DNA of 64,000 nt from Cercophora sp. LCS_1 (lineage: Eukaryota > Ascomycota > Sordariomycetes > Sordariales > Lasiosphaeriaceae). A model generated the notes under the pieces. That model did no database searches, was not told where the DNA came from, and saw only the letters and a list, made by a program, of their open reading frames with translations. A program made the position numbers and the translations under genes. Where the stretch lies: assembly GCA_036250225.1 (NCBI GenBank), contig JAPZLL010000003.1, positions 310,001 through 374,000 of the forward strand, read 5' to 3'. Shown here in pieces: positions 10,233 through 21,908 of this stretch; the stretch's first letter is position 1; each line of letters begins with the position of its first letter.

Positions 10233-12934
10233 ATGCTTTCCGCCTGCGCTGTTGCCCTCCGGGCCGGTGCCCGCCGCACCGTTCGCCGGCTGCCGAACAG
10301 GGCCCGAGTCCTTCCCGTCGCCGCTGCCGTTCGCCAACCGAGATCCTTTTCCTCGTCGGCCGCTCGCGCCACTGATCTCAGCACCAGAGGCATGATCGTA
10401 CAGACCCTTTCCTCTGTCGGGTCCAAGAGGGAGGTGCAGCAGTACCTCTCGCTCTTTACCTCGGTCTCCTCGCAGCGGTTCGCCGTGATCAAGGTCGGCG
10501 GCGCCATCCTCACCGACTACCTCGACGAGCTTTGCTCCAGCTTGGCGTTCCTCTACACCGTTGGCCTGTCCCCCGTCATTGTGCACGGCGCCGGGCCTCA
10601 ACTCAACAACCTGCTCGAGCAAGCTGGCATTGAGCCTCAGTTTGAGGAGGGAATCAGGGTGACCGATGCTAAGACACTGCGCGTTGCTCGCGACCTGTTC
10701 CTCAAAGAGAACCTGAACCTGGTGAATGCGCTGGAGGCCAAGGGTGTTCACGCTCAGCCCCTGACAACTGGCATGTTCAGGGCAGACTACCTCAACAAGG
10801 ACAAGTGGGGTTACGTCGGAAAGGTTACTGGGGTGAACAAGCAGTCCATTGAGACTGCCATCAACAATGGCTACCTCCCGATTCTCACCTCGATGGCCGA
10901 GACGGACGATGGCCAGATCCTCAACGTCAACGCCGACGTTGCCGCCGCCGAGCTGGCCCGGGCTCTCGAGCCCCTGAAGGTGGTCTACCTCTCCGAGAAG
11001 GGTGGGTTGTTTGATGCTGCTGGTCAGAAGATTTCTGCCATCAACCTTGACGAGGAGTACGATCACCTCATGTCGCAGGAGTGGGTCAGGTACGGCACTC
11101 GCCTGAAAATCAAGGAGATCAAGGAGCTCTTGGATACACTTCCCAGGACGACTAGCGTCGCCATTATTCACCCCGGCGATCTCCAGAAGGAGCTGTTCAC
11201 GGACTCGGGTGCTGGAACCCTGATCCGACGGGGCAACAAGCTTCTCTCGGCCACTAGCCTCTCCGATTTCAAGGACGCCGATACCCTGAAGTCAGTCCTC
11301 ATCCGCGACAGAGACGGTCCCGACGCCCTGGCAACCGTGGATAAGTACCTCGAGTTCCTGAGCGAGAACCCCTTCAAGTCCTACTACGACGGTCCCATGA
11401 ATGCTCTTGCCATCGTTCTGCCTCCTAGCAACGGGCGCCAGGCCACTCTCGCCACGCTGACCATAACCAAGTCCGGCTGGCTGACGAACGTGGCTGACAA
11501 CATCTTCACCACTTTGCGTAAGGAGCATCCCCAACTTGTCTGGACCGTTAGGGAGGACGACGAGAACCTTGGCTGGTTCTTCGACAAGGCTGATGGCAGC
11601 GTCACCCGCAACGGCGACGTGATGTTCTGGTACGGCATTGAGAATGGCGATGAAATCGTCCAGTTGATGAAGGACTTCACCCAGCACGGCCGGGCGATGC
11701 TTGGCGACTCTAACCTGGAATCCCGCCTGCACCGTGCTGCACGCACCGCCCAAAGCACACCCAAGCCTGTGGCCCAGCAAGCGAGGGCCTACTCGACGCT
11801 CGCTCGTCGGCCAGTTCCGTCGGCCCCTGTCTTTGGACAGTCCAAGGGAAGAGGGTATGTGACACAGACAAACCCTAACCCACCATACGGCAAGAAGAAC
11901 GCGTCCAAGTCGCAGCCCGCACGAGTTGCGCTCATCGGTGCTCGTGGATATACCGGCCAGGAACTTGTCCGTCTCCTTGACTCTCATCCCAATATGGATC
12001 TGTGCCACGTCTCGTCCAGAGAGCTCTGTGGCAAGAAGCTCGAGGGGTACAACAAGCGCGAGGTCATCTACGAGAACCTGAGCCCCGAGGATGTCCGCGA
12101 TATGGAGAAGCGCGGCGACATCGACTGCTGGGTGATGGCTCTGCCCAACGGTGTGTGCAAGCCGTTTGTCGAGGCTGTCTACGAGGGCCGCAAGTCCTCC
12201 AGTCACAAGAGTGTTATTGTTGATCTGTCGGCCGACTACCGCTTTGATAACTCGTGGACATATGGTCTCCCAGAATTGGTGAAGAGAGCCGAGATTGCCG
12301 ATGCCACCCAGATTGCCAACCCCGGCTGCTATGCAACAGCTGCGCAGCTTGGGATCTCTCCCCTCGTCGAGCACCTTGGTGGCATGCCACACATCTTCGG
12401 TGTCTCGGGTTATTCCGGCGCGGGCACCAAGCCGTCTCCCAAGAACGATGTTTCGGTCCTCACCGACAACATTATTCCCTACAGTCTCACTGGTCACATC
12501 CACGAGCGCGAGGTCAGCAGCCAGCTTGGCGCCCAGGTCGCATTCATCCCTCACGTTGCCGTTTGGTTCCGGGGCATTCACCACACCATCTCGATTCCCC
12601 TGAATAAGACCATGACGTCCCGTGATATCCGCCAGATTTACCAGGATCGGTACGCCGGCGAGAAGCTTGTCAAGGTCGTTGGCGAGGCTCCTCTTGTCAA
12701 GAATATCAGCGGCAAGCACGGCGTTGAGATTGGTGGCTTTGAGGTGGACAAGACCGGTAAGCGGGTGGTTGTCTGCGCTACCATTGACAACCTTCTCAAG
12801 GGCGCCGCAACCCAATGCCTGCGTAAGTTGACCCCCCATCCACATCGTCGTTTGAAGTACCCACTAACAACTTTTCAGAAAACATGAACCTTGCCCTCGG
12901 ATACGCAGAATATGAGGGTATCCCCGTCATGTAA
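10233..12934 (+). CDS. ARG5,6: Acetylglutamate kinase / N-acetyl-gamma-glutamyl-phosphate reductase precursor
   Basis: Model: join(10233..12822, 12879..12934), 881 residues. This polyprotein supplies the second and third steps of arginine synthesis and is cleaved in mitochondria into two enzymes. Residues 1-50 are an Arg/Ala-rich presequence. The kinase follows (VKVGGAILT-like FAVIKVGGAI and VIVHGAGPQLNN near residue 90-130, NVNADVAAAELA near 230). A NAT-like/DUF619 regulatory segment with WFFDKADGS spans about 350-485. A low-complexity Arg/Ser linker (about 500-560) should contain the cleavage site. The reductase then starts at ALIGARGYTGQE (about 568) with catalytic Cys in ANPGCYATAA at about 699. 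The only intron sits near the 3' end and adds a last exon ending LALGYAEYEGIPVM. A 517-codon antisense ORF is a shadow. Confidence 0.97.
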
Positions 12935-14342
12935 ATGCGATCCCACGAGCCTCTGTCGTAAATAGTCCCCTTTCCCATCCTTTTGGCGGTATTGTTTGCT
13001 ACACCGCGCATACCATTTGAAGGGCACCACTTTTCTCGGCAACGACCGGGGAAGCTGGCGTCCCTTTCTTGTTATATATTTTGTTGAGTACTGGCGGTGG
13101 TGGTGGGCTAGGTTTTCTCTCTCTCTCTCTGGTTTGCGCGTCAGAAAAACGGAGTTTTACGGGTTCTTTTTCATATAAAAAAAGTTGGAGCTCGTGCTTC
13201 TGGAACTCTGCTTGCGTTCGTTATGTTTGTTCTATTGGTAGAGCGAGCCCAGATAGAAAAAGAGTCCGAAGCGTCAAAATGAAGATATCCCGAATTTTTC
13301 GTGGTGTTCCCCCATCGATATTGGCGTTACACTACTTATCAAGCTAGGACTTTTATTGGCCTAGCCTGCCAACGACATAAGGTGGCGGGATATTTGGGAT
13401 ATTTGGGAGAGGGAATTTCTTCACAGCGTGGCTTGGCATTTCATCTGCAAAGACCCTACATGGCAACATCAAAGGGTGGAGGTTGGCTCAGCGCACGCAC
13501 GGCCATCCATGTCGGATGTTGCGCAAGTATGGCGGTGGCATAAACTCAACGTCCGCGGTATTTAGCAGATTGTGTTGGCTTCTGGAAAGGGAGACTACCC
13601 CGAGATTTGCTAGCCCGACGATCCGTTGATGGCCATCTTTGTATTGGGCTGCTCGGGTTTGTGGTTCGGAGAGAGAGCGGATTTTATCATGGAGATCTCT
13701 TATGATAAGACATTTGGGTGTAAGGTAGATAGGTTATCTTGGCGGGAATAACGTGGGGCACGGAGGAGAGGCTTTTGTTAGTAGTGATGCGTTGATTGAG
13801 GGTGAAGTGCTTCACGCCAAGACAGGGTCGTGAGCTTGAGTTGCTGCGGGGTGGGAGCCTCTTTGGGTGTGTGTTGACAGGGCTGGGCCAGGTGTTGGTT
13901 GTTTCTGTTTCGCACGCCCGTAGAGGAGATGCTTGCGCTTGGGTATGGCTGTTGGCCTGAGGGTGTTGATTGCGTCGGAGGTGAGGCTTGCTGCGTCAGT
14001 GATGCTATTCGTTATCGCCACATTCGCACGCAACAGAGGGTTGTTGGGACCTCACGGTCGTAACCGGCAATAGATACGATAGAAGACCGCCTTCGGAAGA
14101 GGGTGCTTTGCTGCCTATCATGGGGAATGGCGACGCTGATGCTGGTTCAGGGGCATCGTAGAGACATGCTCGTTTGAGGCACTGGTTCGGGCTGGGGGAG
14201 ATGTTGGTTGCGTTGAGGATAATATCAACGGTCCAAACAGGTAGATCCAAAGGTCCTCGGCGTATAAAGACAATAGAGAACCCAACGGTGCAAAGTTGCC
14301 GAGAGAGCTGGTTGCAAATCCCCCCTCTGAGAGCCTGGCATC
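12935..14342. other. Intergenic after ARG5,6
   Basis: No gene is supported. Visible items are a (CT)n run near 13116-13131 and a perfect inverted repeat TCTTATGATAAGA near 13695 that places two GATA-type sites back to back. ORFs up to 92 codons lack features. Confidence 0.5.
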
Positions 14343-15117
14343 ATGACTCCACGACCGTCAGATATCGCCTCACTTCGAGCAACCCTCAAAGGCCAGGACC
14401 TTCACATCCCCGACCTCCGACCCCTATTCATGCACTGGCCGAATTTTCTCAGCAGCCAGACGCTCCCAAGCGTCGAAGTGTACTGGGAAGGACGGCTTGG
14501 GTCGTCTGCTGTGTCGTCGTACGCGGCGCTTGCTAAGTCCGTGGCGTTGACAGTATCCGGAAGTAAAACTGACTCTGGACGTCCAGGTTCATGATCGGCA
14601 TCACGATACCGGATTTCCTTCGAGACGATGAAAACATCAAGACCATGTGGTTTGAGCTGAACCGCAATGTGTCATAGTACGCTATCCCCGGGATCTTGTA
14701 ACAGAGTGATGGTTAACATGCCACAGCGTTAATGACATGGTCTCCCTTAAAAAAGAATTGGTTAGAAACCCGCTTCCCAGTCCCTAAACAGTGAAATATT
14801 GACTGTTTCCACGACAGAATGTAAGCGTCTACAGTCTCATCCCAGTAACCATCAAGGAGACGGGCAACGATCTACCCCGGATCGTCGCTGGATTCATCGA
14901 GGGACTCAGGATCTCGATCGAGAACTTTGACCAGGCGGCAGCGTGTCTCCTTGATCGGGCCGGCGAAGAAACAGAAGAAATCCGAGCAGGCGTGGAGCGG
15001 TATGTGCATGTGTTCAGGACCATGATGACTGGATCATTGTGCTGGTCGTTGGCATCAGATAGGTATGGTGATACCGAGTTTATTCAGAGGGATGGATCGT
15101 TGGTGATTCCGTTGTGA
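14343..15117 (+). CDS. Shortened terpene-synthase-like protein lacking the first metal-binding region
   Basis: Model: join(14343..14536, 14587..14676, 14727..14760, 14818..15117), 205 residues, about 150 shorter than fungal class I sesquiterpene synthases. The start GQDLHIPDLRPLFMHWPN matches the family N-terminus. The next residues (LPSVEVYWEGRLGSSAV) correspond to a point well past the middle of a normal enzyme, so the segment with the DDxxD motif is absent. The NSE-type second metal motif is present across intron 2 (NVSYVNDMVSLKKEL: N, S and E all kept). The end has GSLCWSLASDRYGD, like the GNLxWSxxxxRY of the family. All three introns (50, 50 and 57 nt) join in frame and no stop interrupts the reading frame. 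Without DDxxD it should not ionise prenyl diphosphates, so it is either a relic or has another role. The domain identity comes from recognition, not alignment. No other terpene or P450 gene is adjacent. Confidence 0.75.
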
Positions 15118-15509
15118 GAGTTTCACCCATTTTCTTTTGTGTTTATCCAGAAATGGAAGCTTTAGAGCCCGGTTTCAGGAGGAAGTCGCAACGTAACAAT
15201 TGAGGTGTCAAGTGGAGTCTACATGTCGTTCCCGTGCTTGTGCAAAATACCTATGGTGGACCCTCCTCTGACGACTTACCGAACCCCTCACTCACTGCAT
15301 CACTCATCCTCACACCCGCATCCCGTCCATACCCGTCCGCCCCCACTTATAACGTTCGTCAACAGCATCATCACGCATAAATACTCACCTGAGATAATTT
15401 CCATCTCACTCAACACCTGGGCCTCACCACCTAGGTCTGTCTCATCCTCACCTTTACATACTCTCACGCACACATTTCCACAAGTAGGAGCCCACCAGTT
15501 ATAGTAATA
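15118..15509. other. Intergenic, BNA6 promoter and leader
   Basis: About 390 bases ending in a C- and CA-rich leader (from about 15240) typical of fungal 5' UTRs. Nothing else is seen. Confidence 0.6.
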
Positions 15510-16547
15510 ATGATGGATCTCCCAATCGACCACGGCTCCCTCCAACACCTCCTCCCCGCCTCCTGGAAGACCCAAGTAACAGCCTGGCTCACCGAGGACA
15601 CGCCCTCCTTCGACGTCGGCGGCTTCGTCGTCGGCTCCGAGCCCCGCACCGCCACGCTGTGGGGGAAATCCAACGGCGTGTTGGCAGGCGTGCCCTTCTT
15701 CAACGAGGTCTTTGCCCAGTGCGGCTGCACCGTGGAATGGCACGCGCGCGAGGGCGCGCACGTCGAGACGCACGGCGGCAAGACGGCGCTGGCGACGGTC
15801 AGCGGTCCCGCGTGTGGTCTGCTTGAGGGTGAGCGCGTCGCGCTCAATATTCTTGCGCGGTGTTCTGGCGTGGCGACGGTCAGTCGGCAGTTGCTGTTGA
15901 ATTTGAGGACGGCGGGGTACAAGGGGGTTCTGGCGGGGACGAGGAAGACGACGCCGGGGTTTAGGTTCGTGGAGAAGTACGGCATGCTGGTTGGAGGTAA
16001 GTTTCCTCTAGTTGATTTAAGGATTGATGAAGGGGGTATTGACACAGTGCAGGAGCGGATACTCATCGGATGGATCTCAGCACCATGACCATGCTCAAGG
16101 ATAACCATGTGTGGAGCCGAGGGAGCATCACCAAGGCGGTTCAGGCGGCCAAGGCTGCGGGCGGGTTCAGTCTCAAGATTGAGGTGGAGGTGCAGAGTGA
16201 GGAGGAGGCTGACGAGGCGATCGCCGCTGGCGCTGACATTATCATGTTGGATAATTTCACCGGTGAGGGAGTCAAGATTGCTTCCAAGAGCCTCAAGGAG
16301 CGGTGGGCAGGAAGGAAGCAGTTCCTCCTTGAGGTATCGGGAGGCTTGACAGTGGACAATGCCGAGGCGTACATCTGCAACGGTAAGCCGCCCCCGCCCT
16401 CCAACAAGGTGTGCTCAGGTTGTGCTGACAAGACCACAAGATGTCGACATCCTTTCAACAAGCTCGATCCACCAGGGGGTTCGCCATGTTGACTTTTCGC
16501 TCAAGATCAACGTCGAAAAGGGGCAAGGACCAGAGGTGTCAAGCTGA
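15510..16547 (+). CDS. BNA6: Quinolinate phosphoribosyltransferase (nicotinate-nucleotide pyrophosphorylase, carboxylating)
   Basis: Model: join(15510..15996, 16053..16382, 16441..16547), 307 residues, normal for the family. It converts quinolinate and PRPP to nicotinate mononucleotide in de novo NAD synthesis and is usually a cytosolic hexamer. The N-terminal domain has EDTPSFDVGG and SGPACGLLEGERVALNIL. The alpha/beta barrel has GTRKTTPGFRFVEKYGML, then HRMDLSTMTMLKDNH across intron 1, EVEVQSEEEADEA, ADIIMLDNF, LEVSGGLTVDN, and the last exon STSSIHQGVRHVDFSLKI. The PRPP- and quinolinate-binding Arg/Lys/His residues in these motifs are all present. Two ATGs lie side by side at 15510 and 15513; I used the first. 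A (CTGAGT)n run covers the stop codon. Confidence 0.96.
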
Positions 16548-16565
16548 GTCTGAGTCTGAGTCTGG
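16544..16565. repeat. Short CTGAGT hexamer array over the BNA6 stop codon
   Basis: Three perfect CTGAGT units from 16544 followed by a degenerate CTGGGC. The TGA stop lies inside the first unit, so slippage in the array could change only the 3' UTR. Confidence 0.8.
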
Positions 16566-18710
16566 GCCTGAGCCAGCCCTCATCCGAATCCACTCACCTG
16601 TCCTAGAAAAAGCAGCCATAAACTTTGGCCGCAAGTATTGTACATACTTGGAACCCCACAGAGAAGTCACTCTGTAGATACAAAGTCATTCATCCCTGCG
16701 GTGGCCTGCCTCGCTCACTCGCTGTGCTCCCTCGCTACCATCCATCTCGCCCCCCCTTACCCACCCCTGACAACTCGCCGCGAGGTCATGCTCCTTCCCA
16801 CCGACACAACTCACGGTATCCATCACCCATCAGGCACAGTGTCACGACGGTCTGGAGCATGGCATGCTCTGAAACACTACGCATGCCGACCCTGCCTGCA
16901 CAAATGAACACGAACGACACTCGCTGACAAAGTCAAGGCGCTCAAGTGAAGCTTTGCGAGAAGCAACGGCTCCTCGCCGGGCTTCTTGGAACGCCCTGAA
17001 GCTTACTGCGCGGCTATCCTCGCAAGTGTCGAATGAAATCACCAAGAGTGAGACATCTGCTGCACGCAAGGTATCGGGGTTTGACTTTCTCGTCGCTTGG
17101 TGGTGGCGGTGGTGGTGAGTTGCATTCAGCTAATAAGAACTTCTCATGACCGCAGAACCCCGCAAGGGTAACAGGGAAAGCAAAAATGTGATGGATCTCC
17201 CGAGGACTGCGCTTGCATACAGCAGACTTCACTGTGGGCGATGTCTGTCGATCTGGGGACACCCTCTCCAGACCCAAGGTTGACGGCCAGCATGGCGTGC
17301 TTTATCACATGCAGCATCGGCAGCATTCATTGGATTGAAATGCCCGCACGAGCAAGCGGACGACGGGAGAGGTTGTGCAACCACCCGACGACCGGCGGGT
17401 AGGCAATCCAGCACAAAGGCGCAAGTGAAATATTGGAAAAGCAAGAAAACGGGAACATATGCATTGAGCAAACAACATGCAAAGTGAGGAGTGCGGGTGT
17501 TGGTGTCGCCCTCGTTGCTTCTTCTCATGCTGTGCTTCCACCCCGCTGACCTGCGCCGCCGCTTTCCGCCGTTATCCACCATGGCGTGTGAGCAATCACC
17601 TTCCACGAGCGAACCATCACCGACTGACAGACCGAGAATCCTCGTTCCCAGCCCAACTATTTTGGTCCATGGACATCGGCAGCCTCCCGTCCGTTACTCG
17701 GTTGCGACGCTGGTCCTGGCCCGGATGACGGCAGCTCTCTGATGGCCATGCGAGCCACAAACTGACGTCGCAAAAGCCGTCGCAGCGCACTCACTGCACG
17801 GGATCGCTCCTCAAAACAGCACAACCGACCTACTCGCGAATCCGGGGCGGGCCGTCTTGCTTGTTGCAGTTGGCTGCCGCAAGGAGACAAGAGGCCGAGC
17901 GGGGCATCGCAAACGAACCGCCAGTGGCGTCAAAAGGAGCCGGAGGCGCATACGGGGTGGTGTCCCGCATTCTGCTTTGGGGAGAGACTGCGTTAAAGTT
18001 GGCACGGCATCTCGACCGGCCTGCTGCATACGAGGAGGGGTGTTTGACGCCTCCTCTCGAGTCGCTCTCATCCCAAATCAACTCAGTCTTGTTTGTGTGG
18101 GGGAGCTGAATGAAGGCCGGCGAACTGTAGTTTTCGGGTCTGCGGAAGCAGAAGCGACATGCCGGGAAGCAGCCCTCCCTGACCTGGTCGGCCATGGGTG
18201 TGGTGTAGGCACCCACGGCCCCAGAGAATGAAGACAACCTCTGTGTCCCTCCGGGGAAGACTGCCCGAGATGGTCAGTGGCCTAGTGGCTTCAACTCGCC
18301 GCCGTCGCCCTGACCACCGCATGGCGATAATGGTTGCTTGCTTCTCCCGTGGTTATTCTGGGGGTGTTTCGAGGAACAAACGACGAGGTGATAGGTTACT
18401 TGTTCTCACGGTTGACCGCTTTCTCGGAAACCGGCATTAGGAGATGTCGCAAGTGTGACGACTGCAAACGCGCAACGACTATGAGCTCTCTACCTGCCGT
18501 CAGAAGCCCCTCATATATAGTGTCAGGACTCAGGTTACAAGATGGACTTGACTTGTGGGCTTGGCAATCCCTTTACTGCGTCGCAACTCGGCCAATACTT
18601 TAAACAGCACCGAGAGGGAGTTCCGAGCAAAAGCACTCGTCCGAGCATCTTGACAAAGATCCAAGATGCGAGACGACGCCTTCAGAAACTAGACCTCTCT
18701 TGACACAGAC
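16548..18710. other. Gene-poor stretch after BNA6
   Basis: About 2.2 kb without a supported gene. ORFs of 60-135 codons overlap on both strands, the longest at 17830-18237 minus (135 codons) and 17857-18231 plus (124 codons), which are mutual shadows. None carries a recognisable domain, signal peptide or convincing splice structure. Confidence 0.45.
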
Positions 18711-19422
18711 ATGACTCCGTCCTACCCCTCAACCCTCGATCTCTCACCCACTAGCCAAAGCTCGGACGGTGACCAACATTCTTTTGAACGGAATGGCAAT
18801 GGTATGCGTGTCCCGAACGGGATCGTGACCTCAACTCCCAACCTGGGCCGAGTTATACCTTCCAGCGACGTCGAACAAGCCGAAGAAGTGGTCGAAGTTA
18901 ACGACGAAGTTGTCATGCAGGACACGCTTGCTTTGTTCAGTACCGTGAATGGCTATCATGACTCCTTTGAGCTCGTTGGCAACCCTGTCGAACCGGGCCT
19001 CGACGACATGCCTGATCTCGGACAGGACATTGAGATTGACGAAGTTTTGTCCGGCTCGCTTGTGGTTAACTTGAGCAGGTAAGCCTCCGCAACATGGCAG
19101 CTTGGCGCCGGGATCCACTGACATTGGTGTAAGTGGGAGCACTGATGATGGCTCTGCTGAGGAGGATGTGGAGATGTCCCCTCCGGAGTATCGTACTTCG
19201 AGTGTCGGCGAAGGGGCCATGGCAGCCTCGGATATTCGGTCTTTCGCACGCGGAAGAGCCGGGTCCTGGCGCGATCGGCGCGGTTTCGCCATGAGGACAA
19301 CTCCCCGCACTGCGTCGCCCGCCTTACCGTATCCACGCCGCCCGAGAGCGAGACATCGAGCGGCTCGTACAGGAGAAGGAGAAGAGGAAGAGGAACAGCC
19401 TTCCTGGCCGAGGGTGCAGTGA
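18711..19422 (+). CDS. Orphan protein, acidic N-terminal half and basic Arg/Pro-rich C-terminus
   Basis: Model: join(18711..19078, 19134..19422), 218 residues; a 55-nt intron starts GTAAGC, has a CACTGAC branch site and ends GTAAG. The first 120 residues are acidic and Ser/Thr-rich (SSDVEQAEEVVEVNDEVVMQ). The C-terminal part is Arg/Pro-rich and ends in a Glu run. No domain, signal peptide or membrane segment is visible. Another frame of the second exon also gives a plausible tail ending STPPAGSTPMLG, so the 3' part is uncertain, and a 222-codon antisense ORF overlaps. I do not recognise it. It lies in a 9-kb interval with no conserved genes, which suggests a lineage-specific gene or a false prediction. 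Confidence 0.4.
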
Positions 19423-21093
19423 TTAGTACACCACCCGCGGGCAGCACGCCCATGTTGGGTTGACAAATTTGGCCTCAGTCGAGACATTCTTTTGACCAAG
19501 GTATTGATGATTCGTCCAATGGGTTATTGATACGGTTAAGCGGGAGACGAGTGTGCTTTCTGCGGTTGATTTTCTGGGGCGGGATGGAGGCAATCTTGTT
19601 CATGCACGAGCCGAGAATGGCGTCTGCAATGTCCAGAGTCAGGAAAACGCGGCATCAATAATAGCGCATTGCAGGCGCCAAAACCAGTATCTTGTGCCGC
19701 CTTCTTCCCACCAAGTTTGTTGATGCAAAGCTTCGGTAATTCTATCTGTCCTTTGCTGAACACCCTCTTGGCTACACTTCGCAAGGAAAGCGATCAGGAT
19801 ACCTTGATCGGGAGCCAACTCTCCCATTTCGAGCATCACCTTTGCCGCTGTCTTGCGCTGCAGCAGAGTCGACCATCTGCGAGACATAGGCGCTTGAACA
19901 GGCTGGCTACGGCGGCCAGTGATGGTTGTTAGGCATCGTCTGGAATAAGTGGGTTGCCATCCACCACGCATCCCTGAGATAACACCGCCCAGTGTGGTCT
20001 GGGTTCGGTGCTAATCCAAGCGGGGAGGTGTCCCCGTCTCAACTCGGATCAGTAACTTTGAGCTTCCATCTCGCGGGGCCTAAGATGAGAGGGTGTCCAG
20101 GTCGCAGATGATTTGTTTGTCAGGTTATTGGGCTTGTGGCTGCATTGGCAGGTCCGGTTCCATCTTTCTTAGCCCAGTTCTTCTTTATGTATCCTTGAGT
20201 GGCCCTTGGGTTTGGGTCAAGTCGTTCCCTTTTCTCGTTTCTTTCAGATCTGAGCAGTCTGCTTCTGATCCCCGACCAATGGCTCGACCCAGCCTCAAAA
20301 CTCATTCTTCCTCCACCACGCTGTCGATCATCGCCGGCCTCGGTGATATGCAATCGTCACCTAATATCGCCCGAGTATAGCTTTCAACCCGACTGATTGG
20401 ATTAGCAACCGTGTTGCTGTGCTCCCTTGTCCATGTCTTGATCCCTCACTGGGCTACCTGTCTGGCTCCGCTACGCCCGACCTCTGGTGTTGGATAGGAG
20501 GTCGCCAGGTGTCACCCTTACAGAGGATCCTGCCGGTCAGGTTGTGGGCCAAGAACACCGATACTCGCGATGAAGGCGTCGGTGACATCTGTTGAGCGCT
20601 CCTATGGGGGGCATCGCCCTCCCAAAGGTGTCCAAAGTCAGGGAAAAGTCTGACACAAGAGTTGGGAATAATAATGAAGTTAGTTCGTGTCATCTCGTTG
20701 ACCTCGGCACCGAAGCCTCAGCTCTCGGAGCCGCTGCAATAGCTGCCACGCCATGGTCGGCGGACCGAAGCGGTTCGTCCGCCAGACCCAAAGCCTTGCG
20801 TGTGCACAGCGGCCATAGCATGTATGTCTCCATCGTTCGAGCCGGAGGAACAGCACTTTTGCAGACGTAATCGGCTCCCTTGGTGCCTGTGTTGATGTCC
20901 GCCCTCCGTCTCCGAGTACTCAAAAGCCACTTAGCATCCCACACTCGGTTCCCGGAACGTCAAATCCTCACAGGAACAGCCAAGAAATTGTATTCACAGG
21001 CCCTCGTTCTTGATATCGTTACTTTCTTTAGTAGCTAGCGTCTGATGATTTGATTGCGACAAGGTGGATCATCTTCCGGCACGCAACGCTCAA
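19423..21093. other. Gene-poor stretch between two orphan genes
   Basis: No gene is supported. A roughly 70-codon open plus-strand stretch near 19512-19722 (VKRETSVLSAVDFLGRDGG) reads like coding sequence but ends in TGA and has no clear start. It could be a relic exon. Opposing ORFs at 19639-19971 overlap it. Confidence 0.4.
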
Positions 21094-21908
21094 ATGGGAG
21101 GGAGACGAGAGGTCGCCCCGATGGATTCCGAAGAACTCAACCTCGAGAGCATCCTCGATAACATGTCTTCCGTGAATGTTCCGGGTGCTCAGTTACTGCC
21201 AGGGGATTCTGGGGTGGTCATCGGAATGACAGGCACAAGCGGAGACGTCGCAGCTGCTACAACGGTGTCGGTGATGGTCCTCGCGGTGGATCTGACAAGC
21301 GACGTTGATGCCATCATTGATGTTTCTGATATCGCCCTATCCGCAGGTGTCGTTTCTTTCGATCCTAGCTCTCCCGGTGGAACGGTCGACCCACCCACTG
21401 GCCGCATACTCGACACCCGGGCAGCGCGGGCTGAGGGCCCGGGCCGCCAACCTCAAGGGGAGACGTCAAACTGTGCCAGAACAAGCGCCAGCAACGCAGC
21501 AAGGGATAGGATTCCATCACTTCTAGGAGATGGATCGGCCAGTGGCTGTGCCTGGGTTAGCGTCCATGTCAACAAAACCACATCCTCGACGCAGACATCG
21601 GCGTCTCAAGCCAGCGCTGCCTCTTCTAGGTGGGACAAAATACCTTTTGTCGTGTAAGCTGCAGACCATTGCTGACGTAACTTGGGTAACGTAGCCCATC
21701 GATTTGGTCGCCATTCAAGGAGGACTACACCCGGAGCAAAGTCGCCGAATACCAGCAGAGCTGGCATGCAAGGTTCTACTTGGGACAGCATGGCGTCCAG
21801 ACAGGGGCGCTCCGAGAGAGGCTGAGCGTCTGGACGGCAGTGTGCGGCGGTCCGTGGAGGACGGTTGCATCTCCGTACCCCCAGCAGATCGACGAGGACG
21901 ACTTGTGA
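21094..21908 (+). CDS. Orphan two-exon protein
   Basis: Model: join(21094..21653, 21695..21908), 257 residues; a 41-nt intron starts GTAAGC and ends GTAG. The second ATG at 21121 (MDSEELNLESILDNM) is an equally good start. The middle is a low-complexity Ser/Thr/Asp/Ala region. After the intron comes a compact, evidently structured segment, IWSPFKEDYTRSKVAEYQQ then WHARFYLGQHGVQTG and LSVWTAVCGGPWRTVASPYP, with four Trp, and a tail ending QIDEDDL. That exon has the look of real coding sequence, while its alternative frame is worse. I recognise no family. The short intron is close to the minimum for fungi. Confidence 0.5.

Noticed and set aside
11292..12845. 517-codon minus-strand ORF antisense to ARG5,6
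   Set aside because: It mirrors the third-position GC bias of a certain gene, lacks domains, and has no ATG-plus-promoter context.
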